64,000 nucleotides of DNA from Symbiodinium microadriaticum (GCA_001939145.1 LSRX01000795.1:245141-309140); one strand, 5' to 3'; positions 32,701-44,170 are shown, counted from the stretch's first letter. The notes: generated by a model from the letters alone, not told the origin. Made by a program: numbers and translations.

Positions 32701-32865
32701 CTGCTGCGGTATAGATGAAACCAAGCAGCTGTCCACCTCGCGCTCTGGTGGAGGCACGTCGAAGATACTGCTGCTCTTGTTCTCAATCCCTGCACTGGAT
32801 GTTGAAACTGGTACACTGCCGCTACCTAGCAGAACAGAGGATATCGTCAAATCCGAATACTCCAC
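29784..32865 (-). CDS. TKL-like protein kinase in about ten small exons
   Basis: Kinase subdomains appear in order on the minus strand. N-terminal exons: about 32690-32865 EYSDLTISSVLLGSGSVPVS and 32560-32640 GKSFRELVDLGRREHWIVDP. The glycine loop is CIGGSGTFGTVFQGTYYG in exon 31837-31901. Its GT donor after GAQV joins AVKMPKADKK (from 31659), giving VAVK. LLNELRTLRRLRHPNIVLFL is helix C (31410-31480), NDMALVFELIEGQ the hinge (about 31290-31340) and KLNILLGISLALRYLHQQ helix E (31040-31105), ending at CAG|GA. The catalytic loop HGDLKGTN is at 30950-30973, DFG (within AKLGDFGLAR) at 30812-30820, APE (GGSLRWMAPE) at 30686-30694, then ADIFSLGALF (about 30430-30460) and KPFDGMDRANILKMMRRGSL (about 30115-30180). 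All key residues (K, E, HGD, N, DFG, APE) are present, so it is probably active. HGD in place of HRD, a Trp before APE and the NDMALVFE hinge fit the TKL group. The 3' end is not located. Confidence 0.82.
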
Positions 32866-33157
32866 CTAAAAATTAACTAGGAAGAATACACTTTTGAACA
32901 TGTGGTCTTCCACGTACCACGCTTTGCAAGCATCAGACGAACATGCACACGCACATGTTTAGCTTGCATTGTCGGGCACGGGCGCTGGATGGTGCAGGAT
33001 GCATGCTGGATGCCGCATGACCCTGCCTGCCAATCGCACCTGGTTCCTTGCCTTTGAAATCACGCTGGCATCGTCCGAACCACCAGATTGGACATCCTTA
33101 TCAGATGTGTGCACTACACCGACTGCGAGGCACATGCTTCAATAGACAAACCTGACT

Positions 33158-34362
33158 CTACTCCTTACCGGCCAACATGAAGCGCTGTCCAGGCATCGCT
33201 CTGAATGAGACTGTCACTGACACCCGGCGGGCGCTCTTGCTGGTGCTGCCTTGCCTGTTGGTGACACAAAGGTCGCTGACTGTTGCTGGGCTTTTGCAAA
33301 CCATGGCTGTCCTGCCCCGCATCCTGGTTAGCACCCGCAGCATGTGCAGCCGAGTGGTGGTGCACCACTTGCTGCGCCTTGGGCATCGGCGGCACCACAC
33401 TCTAGCAATCCTCTGAAACACCTTGCAGTAAAGCTGTCGCAAGTAAGCCTCGGACGCTGCGAGATCTTGCCGGAGAGGAGTGCACACCCACCTTGACGAT
33501 CTTTCGCTTTATCAAAGCAGTGGCCACGCTTTCGCACAGCTGCATGCACAGCATGTCTAGTCTTGCAGCTGAGTAGCAACGTATTGCGGCATCTCACTCG
33601 CTGCCAGTCCGCAGCCGCTCCTCGGACTGAGTGATGGAAGCTCCAAACAGGCACAGCGGCTTCCCACCGACGACGCAACGCTGCAGACCCTTCTTACCGG
33701 ACGCAGGCAGGATGATCGTCTTGCAGGCAGGGCGCAGGCAACAGCATCTTTCGCCATCACCTTGAGAAAACTGGGACGTTTGCCTGTGTATGGTTGCTGA
33801 AGCTCCTCTCTCCAGCGTTCCAAGTTTCAACCTGTAGCAAGTCGAAGGATCACCAGCTCTGCTTGTACATCTCCACCTGCCAGTATGAATTGTACTGTTG
33901 CATTCTGGTCTCTACTTAGCCTGTACTTGTATAGCATGGCCTTGTTCGGTGCAAACGTTAGCTCGAGCTTGCTCCACCCTGGAGCCGGAAGCCGCATCAA
34001 CAGATCGGAAGGCCTGCGGCTGCCCAACAAAATGGAGACCCAGCAGAAAGAAGCGGGAAGCAAGCAAAGCGAGCAAAGCAAGAAAAGCAAGAAAAGCAAG
34101 GCATGTGCCTGCCGGACTTCTCGTGTTCTGATGTCGCTGCTGCCGAGACAAGCTGCCAGCAACTGACATACCTCAGAGCTCGGATTCTTTGGCGGCAGAC
34201 CACACCAACGGAAATTTCGAAGCTCTCACTGCCCAAGCACTGGATCGTCGGCTCGGCTGCCTCGAAGGTCTCCAAGGCATTTGGAGATATGCTTGCGCTG
34301 GTCCTCGGTCGGCAGCAAGACATGGTCACGAAGGTCGCATAACTGCGCTGTGATTGTGCCAC
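33158..34362 (-). CDS. spliced gene, function unknown, Gln/His-rich 3' part
   Basis: Exons 5' to 3': about 34225-34345 LRDHVLLPTEDQRKHISKCL and EAAEPTIQCLGSESFEISVG; 33835-33990 SKLELTFAPNKAMLYKYRLS then RDQNATVQFILAGGDVQAEL; about 33730-33815 ERWREELQQPYTGKRPSFLK then VMAKDAVACALPA; 33594-33740 CKTIILPASGKKGLQRCVVG then GKPLCLFGASITQSEERLRT; 33165-33390 KAQQVVHHHSAAHAAGANQD then SDSLIQSDAWTALHV. Two frames overlap near 33700-33740, so a junction or frameshift must lie there. No family is recognised. Confidence 0.5.
34050..34100. repeat. purine-rich AAGC/AAAAGC short repeat
   Basis: Repeated AAGCAAAGCGAGCAAAGC then AAGAAAAGC units, probably intronic to the minus-strand gene. Confidence 0.7.
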
Positions 34363-34369
34363 TAAGTGT

Positions 34370-35030
34370 CCAAAAATGCCCAGGAGTCGAAGGCCTTGTG
34401 CTCTGCGATGCTCACGTGCAATGGCTCCCGCACAAGACCGGCCTCCGTCAAGGTCTTTTCCAGGACCTCCTCGTGGCTTCTTTGCACCTGGGAGAACCTG
34501 TCAGTTTCGGGAGCTGCTCAACAGCTACTCAGCTACTCAAGCCCCGCCTGGAGAAGCGTTCGCAGGTGACAAAGCACATCAGGCCGATGTAGCCGCTCAC
34601 CAAGAGAACAAACACCTGAACAACCCACGGTGTCCCTTCCCTGCGCTTTACTTCACTTTGCCGGCTCTCCGGTCGGTCTTTCGGTTTGCAGCATGATGCG
34701 TACTATGCCACTGTGTAGACACGCTGCCTGCTCAGTGCTTCCGTCGGGGATAGTTGGGGTCAGTGCGTAAGAACTAGAGCCTGATTGCAGCTGTGTTTGG
34801 AGAAGTTCCACAAAGGGGCTGTTCCGGACTTCTGACTGGCCATGCTGGGACCTGCTCAGAGCTGCTTGAAGCAGCTAGTTACACCAGGTCATGCAGCATG
34901 GGTCAGGCGCTTGGTGCCAAAGCGAAAGTGAGAACGGGTGCGGAATGGAGCTGAGCCACGCACTTATGCACGCACAGCGCATATGTTGAAGCAACTCGAG
35001 CGAGATGGAGGCATTGCTTTCGGGGGGCCG
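34370..35030. other. no gene recognised
   Basis: A plus-strand frame 34376-34696 is open but Pro/Arg-rich without domain features. Nothing is supported. Confidence 0.35.
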
Positions 35031-35031
35031 G

Positions 35032-35917
35032 TCACAGTCTGTTCCACAGGAACCCTCCAGTCAGCGTACAAAGACTGCTTGACACATGGGCCCACTCTGC
35101 GTTGCCAGTTCCTGCTGCAAGATTGATTACAGTCCAGGCGGCGATAGACCCCGCACCAGGTCTACCTGACACTGCCGAGTGCCCGTATGCTGCTGGACTT
35201 TGCGGACGAACATGGAAGAGGAGCAGCAATGCGATCAGGATTCCATCGAGAAGAAAAAGGGCGGCAAGATGGGTGGCTGCATCAATCAAGCAGGAACAGG
35301 CCAGCAGGATCAGGCAGCCTTAGACGGCACACAATGCACGCGACTCCTGGGCCCTGCAGCGAGGCCTCGCATTGCTCGCCAGAGGGCGCGAGAATCGCCG
35401 CCCGGTCAATGCCAAAAGCTTGAAACCCACTGAGTGCCTTGGGCTGAACATGATGCGATCGCAAGTAGCATGAGGCACCAGGCGGAAAGCAGCACGCGAG
35501 ATTGAAGTCAAGAAGCCACGTCAGATTCATTGCCCGATTGGTTGCATCTGCAATGGTGAGTGGGAGGAACATCAACCTTGTCATTTCACGGCCCATTCGT
35601 AAGCGCAGCCCGCAAAGACCCTCGCTCCTGCCTGACGGGAGCTGTTTGCCAGGACCAACTGAAACCAACAGATCCGATTCTTCGCTAGACTGTCCAAACG
35701 GCCGACCAAGCCACATCCCATTCAAGACCAGCGCCTGAATACCAAGCAGAACGCTTCTACATAATATGCCGTGGAAAATGCCGTGAGCAACTTCAAGCGA
35801 TGAACCTCCAGACTTGCTTGAAGCACAGACCTGACTTGCCAAATCATGCGAGCACCCGCCTGGACGATAAAAAAACGTTCCAGACAGTCCTTGGACGGTC
35901 CAAGAAACATAAATCAC
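35032..35917 (-). CDS. polytopic membrane protein, function unknown
   Basis: The minus frame 35282-35917 reads SLEVAHGIFHGILCRSVLLG, IQALVLNGMWLGRPFG, then GREMTRLMFLPLTIADATNR and AMNLTWLLDF, followed by FPPGASCYLRSHHVQ. The next exon (35032-35289) has AATHLAALFLLDGILIALLL. At least three hydrophobic segments suitable for membrane helices occur, with short polar loops. No transporter signature is recognised. The exon border near 35285 is unfixed because the two frames overlap by a few bases. Confidence 0.45.
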
Positions 35918-36058
35918 GAACAGACGGCCGTAAATCTCTCTCCAACAGACAAGCTAGCCTAGAAGCCATCCCGTTATTGCCTTTCAAGTACTGGACCTTG
36001 ATGCTCAACCAAGTATCAAAGCTGACTTTCGGATAAAAGCATGCTGACAAGATCGATG

Positions 36059-36690
36059 CTATGAGGCACCTGAGCGACTTGGCCGAGAACGGCAGCCAGA
36101 CAACCCAGAATGGGAAAACAGTGCAAGGGCAGATTTCGAAAGGATTCCGTGCTGAGGACCTTGCACTGTGCTCACGGCCACAGTTGCCGAAACGGCATCG
36201 AGATTGTCCTCGTCTAGCTGCAAGACCGCACCTTCACCGAAGCACCAAACAGAACGGATGCACCAGCTGCATGGCACTAGATCTCTCGTGAGTTTGATGC
36301 TTCAGAAACGATACGCTCCAAGCCAGAGCACTTGTCAATCCGATGGAGCATGTTGCACACGATATCCGAAACCAAAGCGCAAACAGCTCGCCCTGTTGGC
36401 GACTGGCCTCAGTCTTGCAGATTTGCACCCGCAAAAAATCGAATTAAGCCGGCGTGGGCACACCAACTTCTGGCAAGCATCCTGCTCTGCGCGGAGCTTG
36501 TCAGCCGTACCGAATGCCCATCCTTACAGCTTCCGTCTGTTTGGAAAGAGCGCAGAAGCTCCGCCCACGTCTTGTCCGCCAAGTTTCGTGTGGTAAAACT
36601 GGTGGTGCCACCTGGCTGCCTCAGAATCAAGCGCGAACCGTGGAAGGCTTCAGAAGAACTCCACAAGAGCACCCTTTCACAAGTCCTCAA
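36059..36690 (-). CDS. spliced gene, function unknown
   Basis: The upstream exon (36409-36690) reads SSEAFHGSRLILRQPGGTTS, FTTRNLADKTWAELLRSFQT and SVRLTSSAQSRMLARSW. The downstream exon (about 36150-36240) reads AVLQLDEDNLDAVSATVAVS. The first looks like a beta-sheet domain start. No family is recognised. Confidence 0.45.
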
Positions 36691-37002
36691 GTAATGCGCT
36701 CAGCTGCAGAGATGGAAGGATCTTGGGGTCTGTCAGCACCGGCTGGACAGGTGAGGGCGCAACCCTCATTCTGCTGAGGTTCAATACGGATTCAGCTGGC
36801 TACTGTCAGACTTCTAACTTAAGTACAACGTTGCACTTTGTACTTCGTCCATCGCAGGAGTGCCGTGGCTTTTGAATTGAAGGCAGCCTGCCATTGAGCC
36901 GGTCATTGCGGCAAGAAAACCGTTCGATGCAAGTTACGCCAGAAAGCCCGTGCAGCAGCTGTCCTAGGTCTGCGAGTCTATGACTACATTCCGAAACACA
37001 GT

Positions 37003-38869
37003 TCACGAGGGACCATCCTCGTCCCAGTCTTCGTCAAGCTCCTCTTCCTCTTCCTCTTCCTCCTCTTCTTCCTCTTCCTCACCCTCTTCTTGACCCTCTT
37101 CGTCCTGACGCAAAGACGGCAAGGACTGCAGGCCTACTCTTCATGTTGTGATCTTGGGTCCTCCGGAATAGCAGCCACGCCACTCACTCCCAGCTCCCTT
37201 TGCTCTTCAGTCTCCCTGAGCACATTCTCCCACTGCGGTGGTCTACTCGGTTATTGGTAAAGCTTGTAAGAAAGGATACGCACTCCGAAGCAAATGGCTG
37301 AAGCTGATGTTTTATGCAGCCGCGCGGCGTGTGGGTCGCCTCCTGTGCCGGTAAGGCGTCAGGGCCCTCCAGATGTTGTCGGCTGGAGGCGTCAGTCAAG
37401 CGACTTCTCTCAGAGCCAGCCTGCTTGAGATCTTCCTCGACCACATCAGGTTGTACATTCGCAGCCATGGAGCTCACGAGCGACTTCCTGTGGCTGGTAG
37501 AATCTTGCAACTCATTGCTTTCACCGTTGGATGACGCTTTCCCCACTGTCGTTGCGAATGTGTCCTCTTTGAATCCCACAGTATCTTCTCCAGCATAAGA
37601 CCCCACATCAGCTGCACCATCTACGAGGGGGTAGATGTGCTCTGCTGCGTCCGCTGTTTCTTGGCCACCGGAAGATACAGGCAAGCTGGAATCCTCTGCC
37701 ACACTTACAGTTTCAGCCTGCGCAGTGTTCCTGTCGTCCTCCTGAACTGCAGACGCTTCTCCAGCCACGAGCTCAGCGTCAGCTGCATCATCTGTGGTGG
37801 AGTGCACTGCCGACTCAGGCGCGGCAACGTGACGGTCCAAGCTGGAATCCTCCACCACGGCCTCTGCCACAGTTGCAGTTTCAGCCTGCGCAGCGTTCCT
37901 GTCTTCCTCCTGAACTGCAGATGCTTCTCCAGCCACGAGCTCAGCGTCAGCTGCATCATCTGTGGTGGAGTGCACTGCCGACTCAGGCGCGGCAACGTGA
38001 CGGTCCAAGCTGGAATCCTCCACCATGGCCTCTGCCGCAGTTACAGTTTCAGCCTGCGCAGCGTTCCTGTCTTCCTCCTGAACTGCAGATGCTTCTCCAG
38101 CCACGAGCTCAGCATCAGCTTCATCATGTGTGGTGGAGTGCGTTGCGGTCTTCTCCACTTCTTGGCCACCTTCCGGAGAGCGGGACGACCCTGGTGCAGC
38201 AGCGCGCTGGTCCAAGGTGGAATCCTCTGCCATGGCCTCCTCCGCTTCATTTTTAGGCTGCGCACTGCTCATGTCTTCTGCAGCCACGAGCTCAGTTTCA
38301 GCGTCACCTGGGCCGGAATGCATTGAGGTCTCCTCCGCTTCTTGGCCACCACTAGCTGGGTGCTGGTCCAAGCTAGGATTCTCTGTCACGTCTGCAGGCT
38401 CGGCCCGTGTAGTCTTCAAATCTGCCGCACTGACAGGGGATGCTCCTGCCGGCAACTTGACCTCTTCGACAGCTTGTTTCTCTACAAAACTATCGTGGCC
38501 GTCACTTTCTGCCAACACGACCTCTGCGAAGCTCGTCATTCCCTCGTCCTCCATCTGATCAAGCGCATTCATAAACTGATTTTCCCCTCTTGCGCTGTTC
38601 TCGGCGTCAGTGTCAGGTGCCGGCTGAACATCGAGAACCTCGTCAGAAGCTTCCGTGTCTATGCCGGCATCAACATCCTGCCATTCAGCATGACCCAACA
38701 CTGCGATGGTTTCAGCAGGGAAAACTATATCACGAACAACTGCACATGCGGTGAGGATTCCAGGACCGTGAGGCTGTGGGTGCAGACTGCTCCGACCTTC
38801 AAAGCAACAACTCTTTTTGGTGACTACTGTACCTGGGGCACCGAACCCACCCCCTCCCCCTACTTCCAC
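37003..38869 (-). CDS. acidic repeat protein with poly-Glu C-terminal tail
   Basis: The main frame (38869-37184) is 561 codons without a stop. It is strongly acidic and Ala/Ser/Thr-rich, without Cys or hydrophobic clusters through the centre, so probably disordered. Its core (about 37690-38200) is three in-frame 56-residue repeats (168 bp), each containing ADAELVAGEASAVQEE, DRNAAQAET and EDSSLDRHVAAPESAVHS, with older degenerate copies upstream (ETELVAAEDMSSAQPK). A final exon after CGTCAG (about 37107-37003) reads DEEGQEEG, a run of about 13 Glu, then LDEDWDEDGPS and TGA at 37003-37005. Near the end of the main frame are basic and Cys residues (RMCSGRLKSKGSW) that may be intronic. Function unknown; a charge-based chromatin or scaffold role is possible. 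Confidence 0.65.
37690..38200. repeat. 168-bp tandem repeat, about three copies
   Basis: The segment TTCCTGTCTTCCTCCTGAAC recurs at 168-bp spacing (copies near 38064, 37896 and, with one change, 37728). The period is a multiple of three, so the repeat keeps the minus-strand reading frame. Confidence 0.9.
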
Positions 38870-38907
38870 GACTTTGTGATGGCTCAGTATTCCTTAACCT
38901 CCGTTGA

Positions 38908-40803
38908 CTACAGGTCCCCTCGTTGACCCAACCGCCCGCTGTGTCGGAATATCTTCATCGAAACGAGAACGTTACAGTGACAACCACCGCCGGCTCTCAC
39001 GTCCTTGGCCTGTGCATTCTCATGGCTCGTCTCCCGCTCACCAATGAGCCTCCGCAGGAGCCAAGTGTCACAGATTGTCTGATTCTCAAAAAAGCCGTTT
39101 ACTCGACCCAAGCGTGCTTCAGCGGATGCATCTGGTTTGCGCATGTGTACATGGGACAGAGCTTCCGGAGTACGATGCACTGCACAATAAGAAATCCACT
39201 GTCCCAAACAGGAGCATCCCTTGCCTTTCGATCTCCCATCCTCTCCTGCCGATCCTGAAGTCGAGACAGAGTCGTCGGACTCTTGGCCACAGGTCATTTG
39301 AGGCTTGCGCTCGTTCTCCTCGTCCGGGAGGGTGCCAAGGAGGCGCTGAGCAAATTCCATCGAAGGAGAGTCCGACGTGGCAGTGCGCAGTGACACAGAA
39401 GCTTACTTGACCCAGCTTCTAGGCCAAGCACGACCATGTCGAAGACGCCACTCAAATCCGCAGCAAAGCCATACCTGCGCCAGGGACTCGCGGAAGCGGA
39501 GTTTCCCTTTGGTCCCTTTCTCGGGCTCTGACTTCGGAATGACCTTGGTCTGTACCTTATCAAGGAACTCACAGCTTCCCCCGAAAACCCCGTTGGGACA
39601 GAGCAGAGACAGCGACTGAAAGGACCAGCTTCCTTCTTTCCACGTAGAAGGTGGCGCCCCCATCAGGAAACTTCGCCTTCCCAGTGCAGGCTGAGGGTCA
39701 GCCAAGCTTTGATTCTGCGCACCTAGTTGCGGGATGTCTGGGAGAAGAGCTCAATCAAACATCCCAGAGACGCAACAGCTACTAGCTGCGATTTCTTTAC
39801 AGAGTAGTAGCGACTGAAATTCGGGCACCCAGTTTAACCTAGTTCAGAAGCTTCGATGCTCAAGAGCTGGGGCTGGGCCTTGTTAAGGCTTCCAAAATTC
39901 TCCCAGCTTCCGAGCTGCAATGGCATCACTGTGTTGTGAACAAGCAGTGGCATCTTCTGAGGTTTCTGCCATGAGCTGAATCGATGCACGAGACCACGGC
40001 TAGCCTGCAGCTCCCGGAAGCGTTCCTGGAAGTCGCCAGACCTGAACCTGCCAACATCTGCCAATAATCCTTGCAAAGTCTATCGCTTCTTGCATTGTCT
40101 GGTGTGACAAGCCGGAACTGAACGCAAAACACAGAACCACAGGAACAAAAGTGAGTCTGCTTGCACGGCGTGCAGTGCTAGGGTCGCTACCCTTCGAGCA
40201 GTTCGTTCTGAAGTTCGACCGCTTGCTGTCTGGCGCGCGGCAGCTGCAATCACAGTCAGCCATGATATGCCATGCCCGACTCCTCTGATAAACATCTCGG
40301 TTTCTTGCTTTGCGTTGTCGAAGACGGTGCAGTCAGAGACTCGCATCATTAGAATGCTGCAGCCCTGCCTGGTAAGCTTCACCTTCGCGGCACCGTTGAT
40401 CTGCACAACACATGCCATGACTGCCAGAAACCCGTTTTTGTCACAGGCCGGACATATTCTACAGGTCTGGATTTTAAGACGTCCCGGCAGTGCAGACTTC
40501 TGCGCAGCGATGCAATGGCGTGCCTGCTTTGTTGGCAGATCGGCACCTGAGCTTGAGTTGCTTACGTCGAGAAAGACAGCGCAGCAAAAACCTGCATTGC
40601 TTGTTATCAATGTATTCGGACCAACGCAGGCGCGTGGCCGAGAAAAAGCAAGCGACGCCGTTTGTGGAGCTTCTCACCATCCTTGGGACAAGGCCACGTT
40701 GCAATGGTTCCACTCCTCTTTTCCTGAAATCCCACAAGTCTGCTGATGTGTTGCAAACCAACTTTCCGGTTGTTGCATGATACGCTCCTTGCTGTTTTTG
40801 CAA
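38908..40803 (-). CDS. spliced gene or 5' part of the acidic repeat gene
   Basis: Convincing exons, 5' to 3': about 40560-40745 LWDFRKRGVEPLQRGLVPRM then SATRLRWSEYI; 40300-40470 TCRICPACDKNGFLAVMACV, VQINGAAKVKLTRQGCSILM and MRVSDCTVFDNAK; 39834-40070 LLADVGRFRSGDFQERFREL, QASRGLVHRFSSWQKPQKMP and LLVHNTVMPLQLGSWENFGS; 39470-39705 DPQPALGRRSFLMGAPPSTW, SFQSLSLLCPNGVFGGSCEF and LDKVQTKVIPKSEPEKGTKG, ending at CAG|GTATGG; 39190-39380 SDSPSMEFAQRLLGTLPDEE then NERKPQMTCGQESDDS. No domain is recognised. The acidic Ser-rich end of the last exon matches the composition of the downstream acidic frame, so one gene of about 3.8 kb is plausible. Confidence 0.5.
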
Positions 40804-41058
40804 GTGCTAATGACTAGCCAACGAGTCTGAAGCACTTGACAGCTTGCAATCTGCAGCGAGAGGTGGTTGCCTTGCCGCTACTGCAAATTGCGCGGTTGTC
40901 CGTGACCTAACTGAGGCAAAAGCCTTGAAGGAAGTGAACGCACCTCCCTGTCGTGATTCGACCTGAGCCGGAGGCCCAGACCCTTTGAGCGAAAACCATA
41001 CAAGATTCTTTCAAACTGGCTACACCGACATGCATGTCCACATGAAAGCACACATAAG

Positions 41059-41681
41059 CACACACACACACACACGTACCGTCTCATCGGTGCACATTGG
41101 TACGCTCAACTCCCACTTGCAACGAAGATTTGGGAACCTGAATCCGTTGAATGCTGAACTTTGCAAGATTCCATTCTGCAAAAATGCGCTGCGATGATGG
41201 TCAGAATTGAGCTTCTGATTTTCGTCTGACACCATTGCAGAAGACAAGTATACATCTGCGTCCCCAGACTTCTCCTCTCACTTGCCATAGCTTCGTTCCA
41301 ACAAATATTTGGTTTGGTCTTCGCTTCCGTTGACATCCACTCCATATTCGTAATCGATCTTGCATGCATAAACGGAAGGCCTTCGGATACATCATTGGCT
41401 GCGTAATGCAGTCATCAACTCCATTGTTTGAGGTATCAGCCTGCCGTGCCTTCTTTCACGATTTGACCCGGAAGCTCCACTGCTTTCTTCGGTTGCTGAA
41501 GTGTGAGACCGAGCCTAATTCGTTGACCTGAAACTTTGTACTTCGCCTGAGCACTTGCTCCACGTCCGTACCATTGCACAGAGCTTCACTGAGGACATTT
41601 TCATTCTTTGCTTGCAAAACTCAAACCACCCCCTCCAGTGAGGGGCGTGTGTATGCAATTGTGTGTGCGTGCGTGCGTGAG
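41059..41681. repeat. short CA and TG/CG microsatellites
   Basis: (CA)n at 41059-41075 and TGTGTGCGTGCGTGCGTGAG at 41661-41680. No gene between them is well supported; the minus frames 41106-41369 are weak. Confidence 0.7.
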
Positions 41682-41689
41682 TAAATGGT

Positions 41690-42480
41690 TGGAAGGCTCG
41701 GTGGGACTGGTCCGTTACCCTGGAACTTATCGCACGCAACTTCCTTCCTTTTGACTTTGACCGTTGCGTGGAAGTCCGGAAGTCTACCGACCTCGAATGT
41801 AAAGGACGGACAACCGACGAAAGGTCACAGGCGACTGCCGGAGGTCAGTGAGACATGACTACACGGACGGACTCGTAAGAAGGAGCAACCGACAACTTCG
41901 AGCCAACGGCTGCAGGAGGGCAGTTGCCGTTGCATCCTACCCGAGCACATCCGCCGAAGCTCGGTTGGCTAGTCCGTTGGTTGCCTTGCTGTGACCGTTG
42001 TGCAGGTCCGGAGGGCGACATCAAGAAAGTGAGACCTGGGATGGACGAAGACCGAAGGTTTAGTCGCTTTTGTGCAGGAAAGATCGAGCCCAAACGCTTG
42101 ACCGGCAACGCGAACCGCCCGCTGGCCCGAGTCATGATCGCCCCATCAGAAGCAATTCGACCAGACATAGATTCGTCAGTACCCACAGCATGAGGGCAGA
42201 CAGAGGCAACCGACTGGATTCACCGGTTGTCAAAAATCCATGGGTGCAGGCTGCGACCGTGGCGGCAAAAGAAGCATGCGTGATGGGAGGTTTGCACCCA
42301 CCGAACTGGCCTAGGGAGGGACTGCAGGACGGAGGAAACGCCCACTTCGTTCAGACTGTACGTGAGGGTGCAAGACATGTCACGGACCAGTTGCGACACG
42401 GCCATCCACACCTTCTTCGTACCGCTTCCTTCAGTCTCACGGGACTGAGAGTCGGGACGGACGGCACTTGCAAGGCCACT
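41690..42480. other. no intact gene; possible body of a decayed transposon
   Basis: Open frames on both strands lack domain features. The block lies directly 3' of the hAT-like remnant and differs in texture from flanking exons (many CGGACGG and CCGACGA motifs), so it may be transposon-derived. That is inference. Confidence 0.25.
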
Positions 42481-42481
42481 G

Positions 42482-42685
42482 TCACAAGCTTGTTCCCAAC
42501 TGATTTGTCATTGAAGCGATTGATAGTGGAGTGACGAACATACTCGAGCATCGTTCGTTCGTCGCGGGAATGTCGAGGTACCTCGTCAAGAGAGCTGCGG
42601 ACGGGCAGGCAGGACTGCCCGCCTTGGCCTTCCAGGATTCTATGAGGGTATGCACCTTGTGGTGACTCTTGTTGCCCTTTTGCAT
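42482..42685 (-). pseudogene. hAT-family transposase C-terminal (dimerisation) remnant
   Basis: The minus frame reads IESWKAKAGSPACPSAALLT then RYLDIPATNERCSSMF. This matches the conserved hAT C-terminal pattern WWK...P.L..LAR.YL.IPATS..SERVFS, with a shortened segment between PAT and ER. hAT proteins cut and paste DNA, and this region mediates dimerisation. Only this piece is recognisable. No catalytic core, zinc finger or terminal inverted repeats were found nearby, so it is a decayed copy. Confidence 0.55.
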
Positions 42686-42689
42686 GTTT

Positions 42690-43830
42690 CTTCTCTAGTG
42701 GCCGAGATCTAGTGAGCAGAGCCTAAAGATCTTCTGTTAGATTCTCGGTTCCCCGATCGGGTCCCTGCGCCGCCTGCCTTCTGCTGTTGCATCCCTGTCC
42801 ACGTTAGGCTGCTCTGAGTGTGCCATGCGTGCATTAACTGCCCGTTGGACACTCGTATGATCTCGTATGTTTGTCGAGGCCTCTGCTTAGCTGATTCAGC
42901 CTCTTCTGACCTGACTTCGATCCCGCGGCAGCGTGCATTCCTTCACCTGTCTTGTTTCGCTCCTTCTCTTCCAGTTGCTAACATTGCTGGGATTCCAACC
43001 AGTCTGCCATTTCGCCATACCTCCTCACTTTCAACCTCGGTCTGCGCAACTGCAACCCACAGGCTAGATGTCGATCGGGGCAATAGCATTCAATGCAGCC
43101 ATGTCAACCATTTTCTCAAGAGTCTAACATCACACGAACATGTGATAAATCCGTCAACGACGGATCCTATGATCCTGGACGGGCCTGACCCCTTAGGGAT
43201 CATGCCACTCTAATCACTGGTTCGGCCTAAGCTCAACGGTCCTGGGTCAAGGTGAAACGATTCTGCAGGAAACGAATCGCAGCCTGCTGAGAAACGTGCT
43301 GCCAAGCGTTTGGTCCCTCTAAGACCGGATCTAAGAACCGAAGGGCCGATGACCTCAAGAACGCGATAACATTTCAGCTGTACAGCTATACCTGAAAGCT
43401 GGCACTGATGCCGACGCTGTTGTCGATGATGCTCACACGTGCTACCATTTCAGACAGTACTGCAGAATGCCTTGCTCACAAGCGCATGCCATTGCTGACT
43501 GTGTTGGCAGTCCTTGGGTAAATTAAGTTTCCGTGCAATAGTTCGGGACTATGTCTCAGAAGGTCATCGTGGTCTTAACCCGACGACTACTACTTGCATC
43601 GACACCACATAAAACAAAGGCTATTCAAACTGGCAATACATGATTCCCCGGAGGAAACCGAACCCCTCGGTCCCTGGTTCTGGCGCACGCGGGCAAGGAC
43701 TCAAATCGAGCCAAAACAAATCGTGTTACTGGTATGGAAAGGTATCCTAATAAGGACAGCATCAGAAAATAGCTTGAATACTGCTGAACTGATAGCAGCA
43801 ATGAAGATGGATAATTTCGCTGCCAGGAAT
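42690..43830. other. no gene recognised
   Basis: Lower GC than average, frequent stops in all frames, and one weak plus frame (42818-43213). It may include the degraded 5' part of the hAT element. Confidence 0.35.
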
Positions 43831-43839
43831 TTGGATCAA

Positions 43840-44170
43840 ACTGTTTCCAGTTTCTCACGAGACCTTGTCCTGCACTCCTTTGAGTAATTCCGGAGGCCAA
43901 GTTCGCTCTTGGAAACGCGACAGCTTGGCTCCATGCCCAACTTTTGATTCATTGAATGTCCTCGGCACATAGAAGGCCGTTTGAGCAAGTCCACGTCTCC
44001 AAGGCCAACAAACACCTTGGGTGCTTTGGCTAAAAACCAGTTCAGCTTCAGCTCCCGCGTCGACAGAGCCACACAGAGCTATGCCAGCTGTACCGAATTC
44101 GGGGTCTGCAGTGGAAAATATTCCGCCACGCGATGGGCATTGTCCGATCATAGAAACGCAGACGTCCAAA
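43840..44170 (-). CDS. spliced exon group, function unknown
   Basis: The minus strand reads IGQCPSRGGIFSTADPEFGT, AGIALCGSVDAGAEAELVFS, and in a second frame AELKLNWFLAKAPKVFVGLG with DVDLLKRPSMCRGHS; then FNESKVGHGAKLSRFQERTW and PPELLKGVQDKVS to a stop. The frame change near 44040 implies a splice junction or a frameshift. PKVFVGLGDVDLLK looks like a beta-strand and turn. No family is recognised. Confidence 0.45.

Noticed and set aside
43594-43887. Plus-strand 97-codon ORF near 43.6 kb
   Set aside because: No domain-like segments, atypical composition, and it ends inside a better supported minus-strand exon group.
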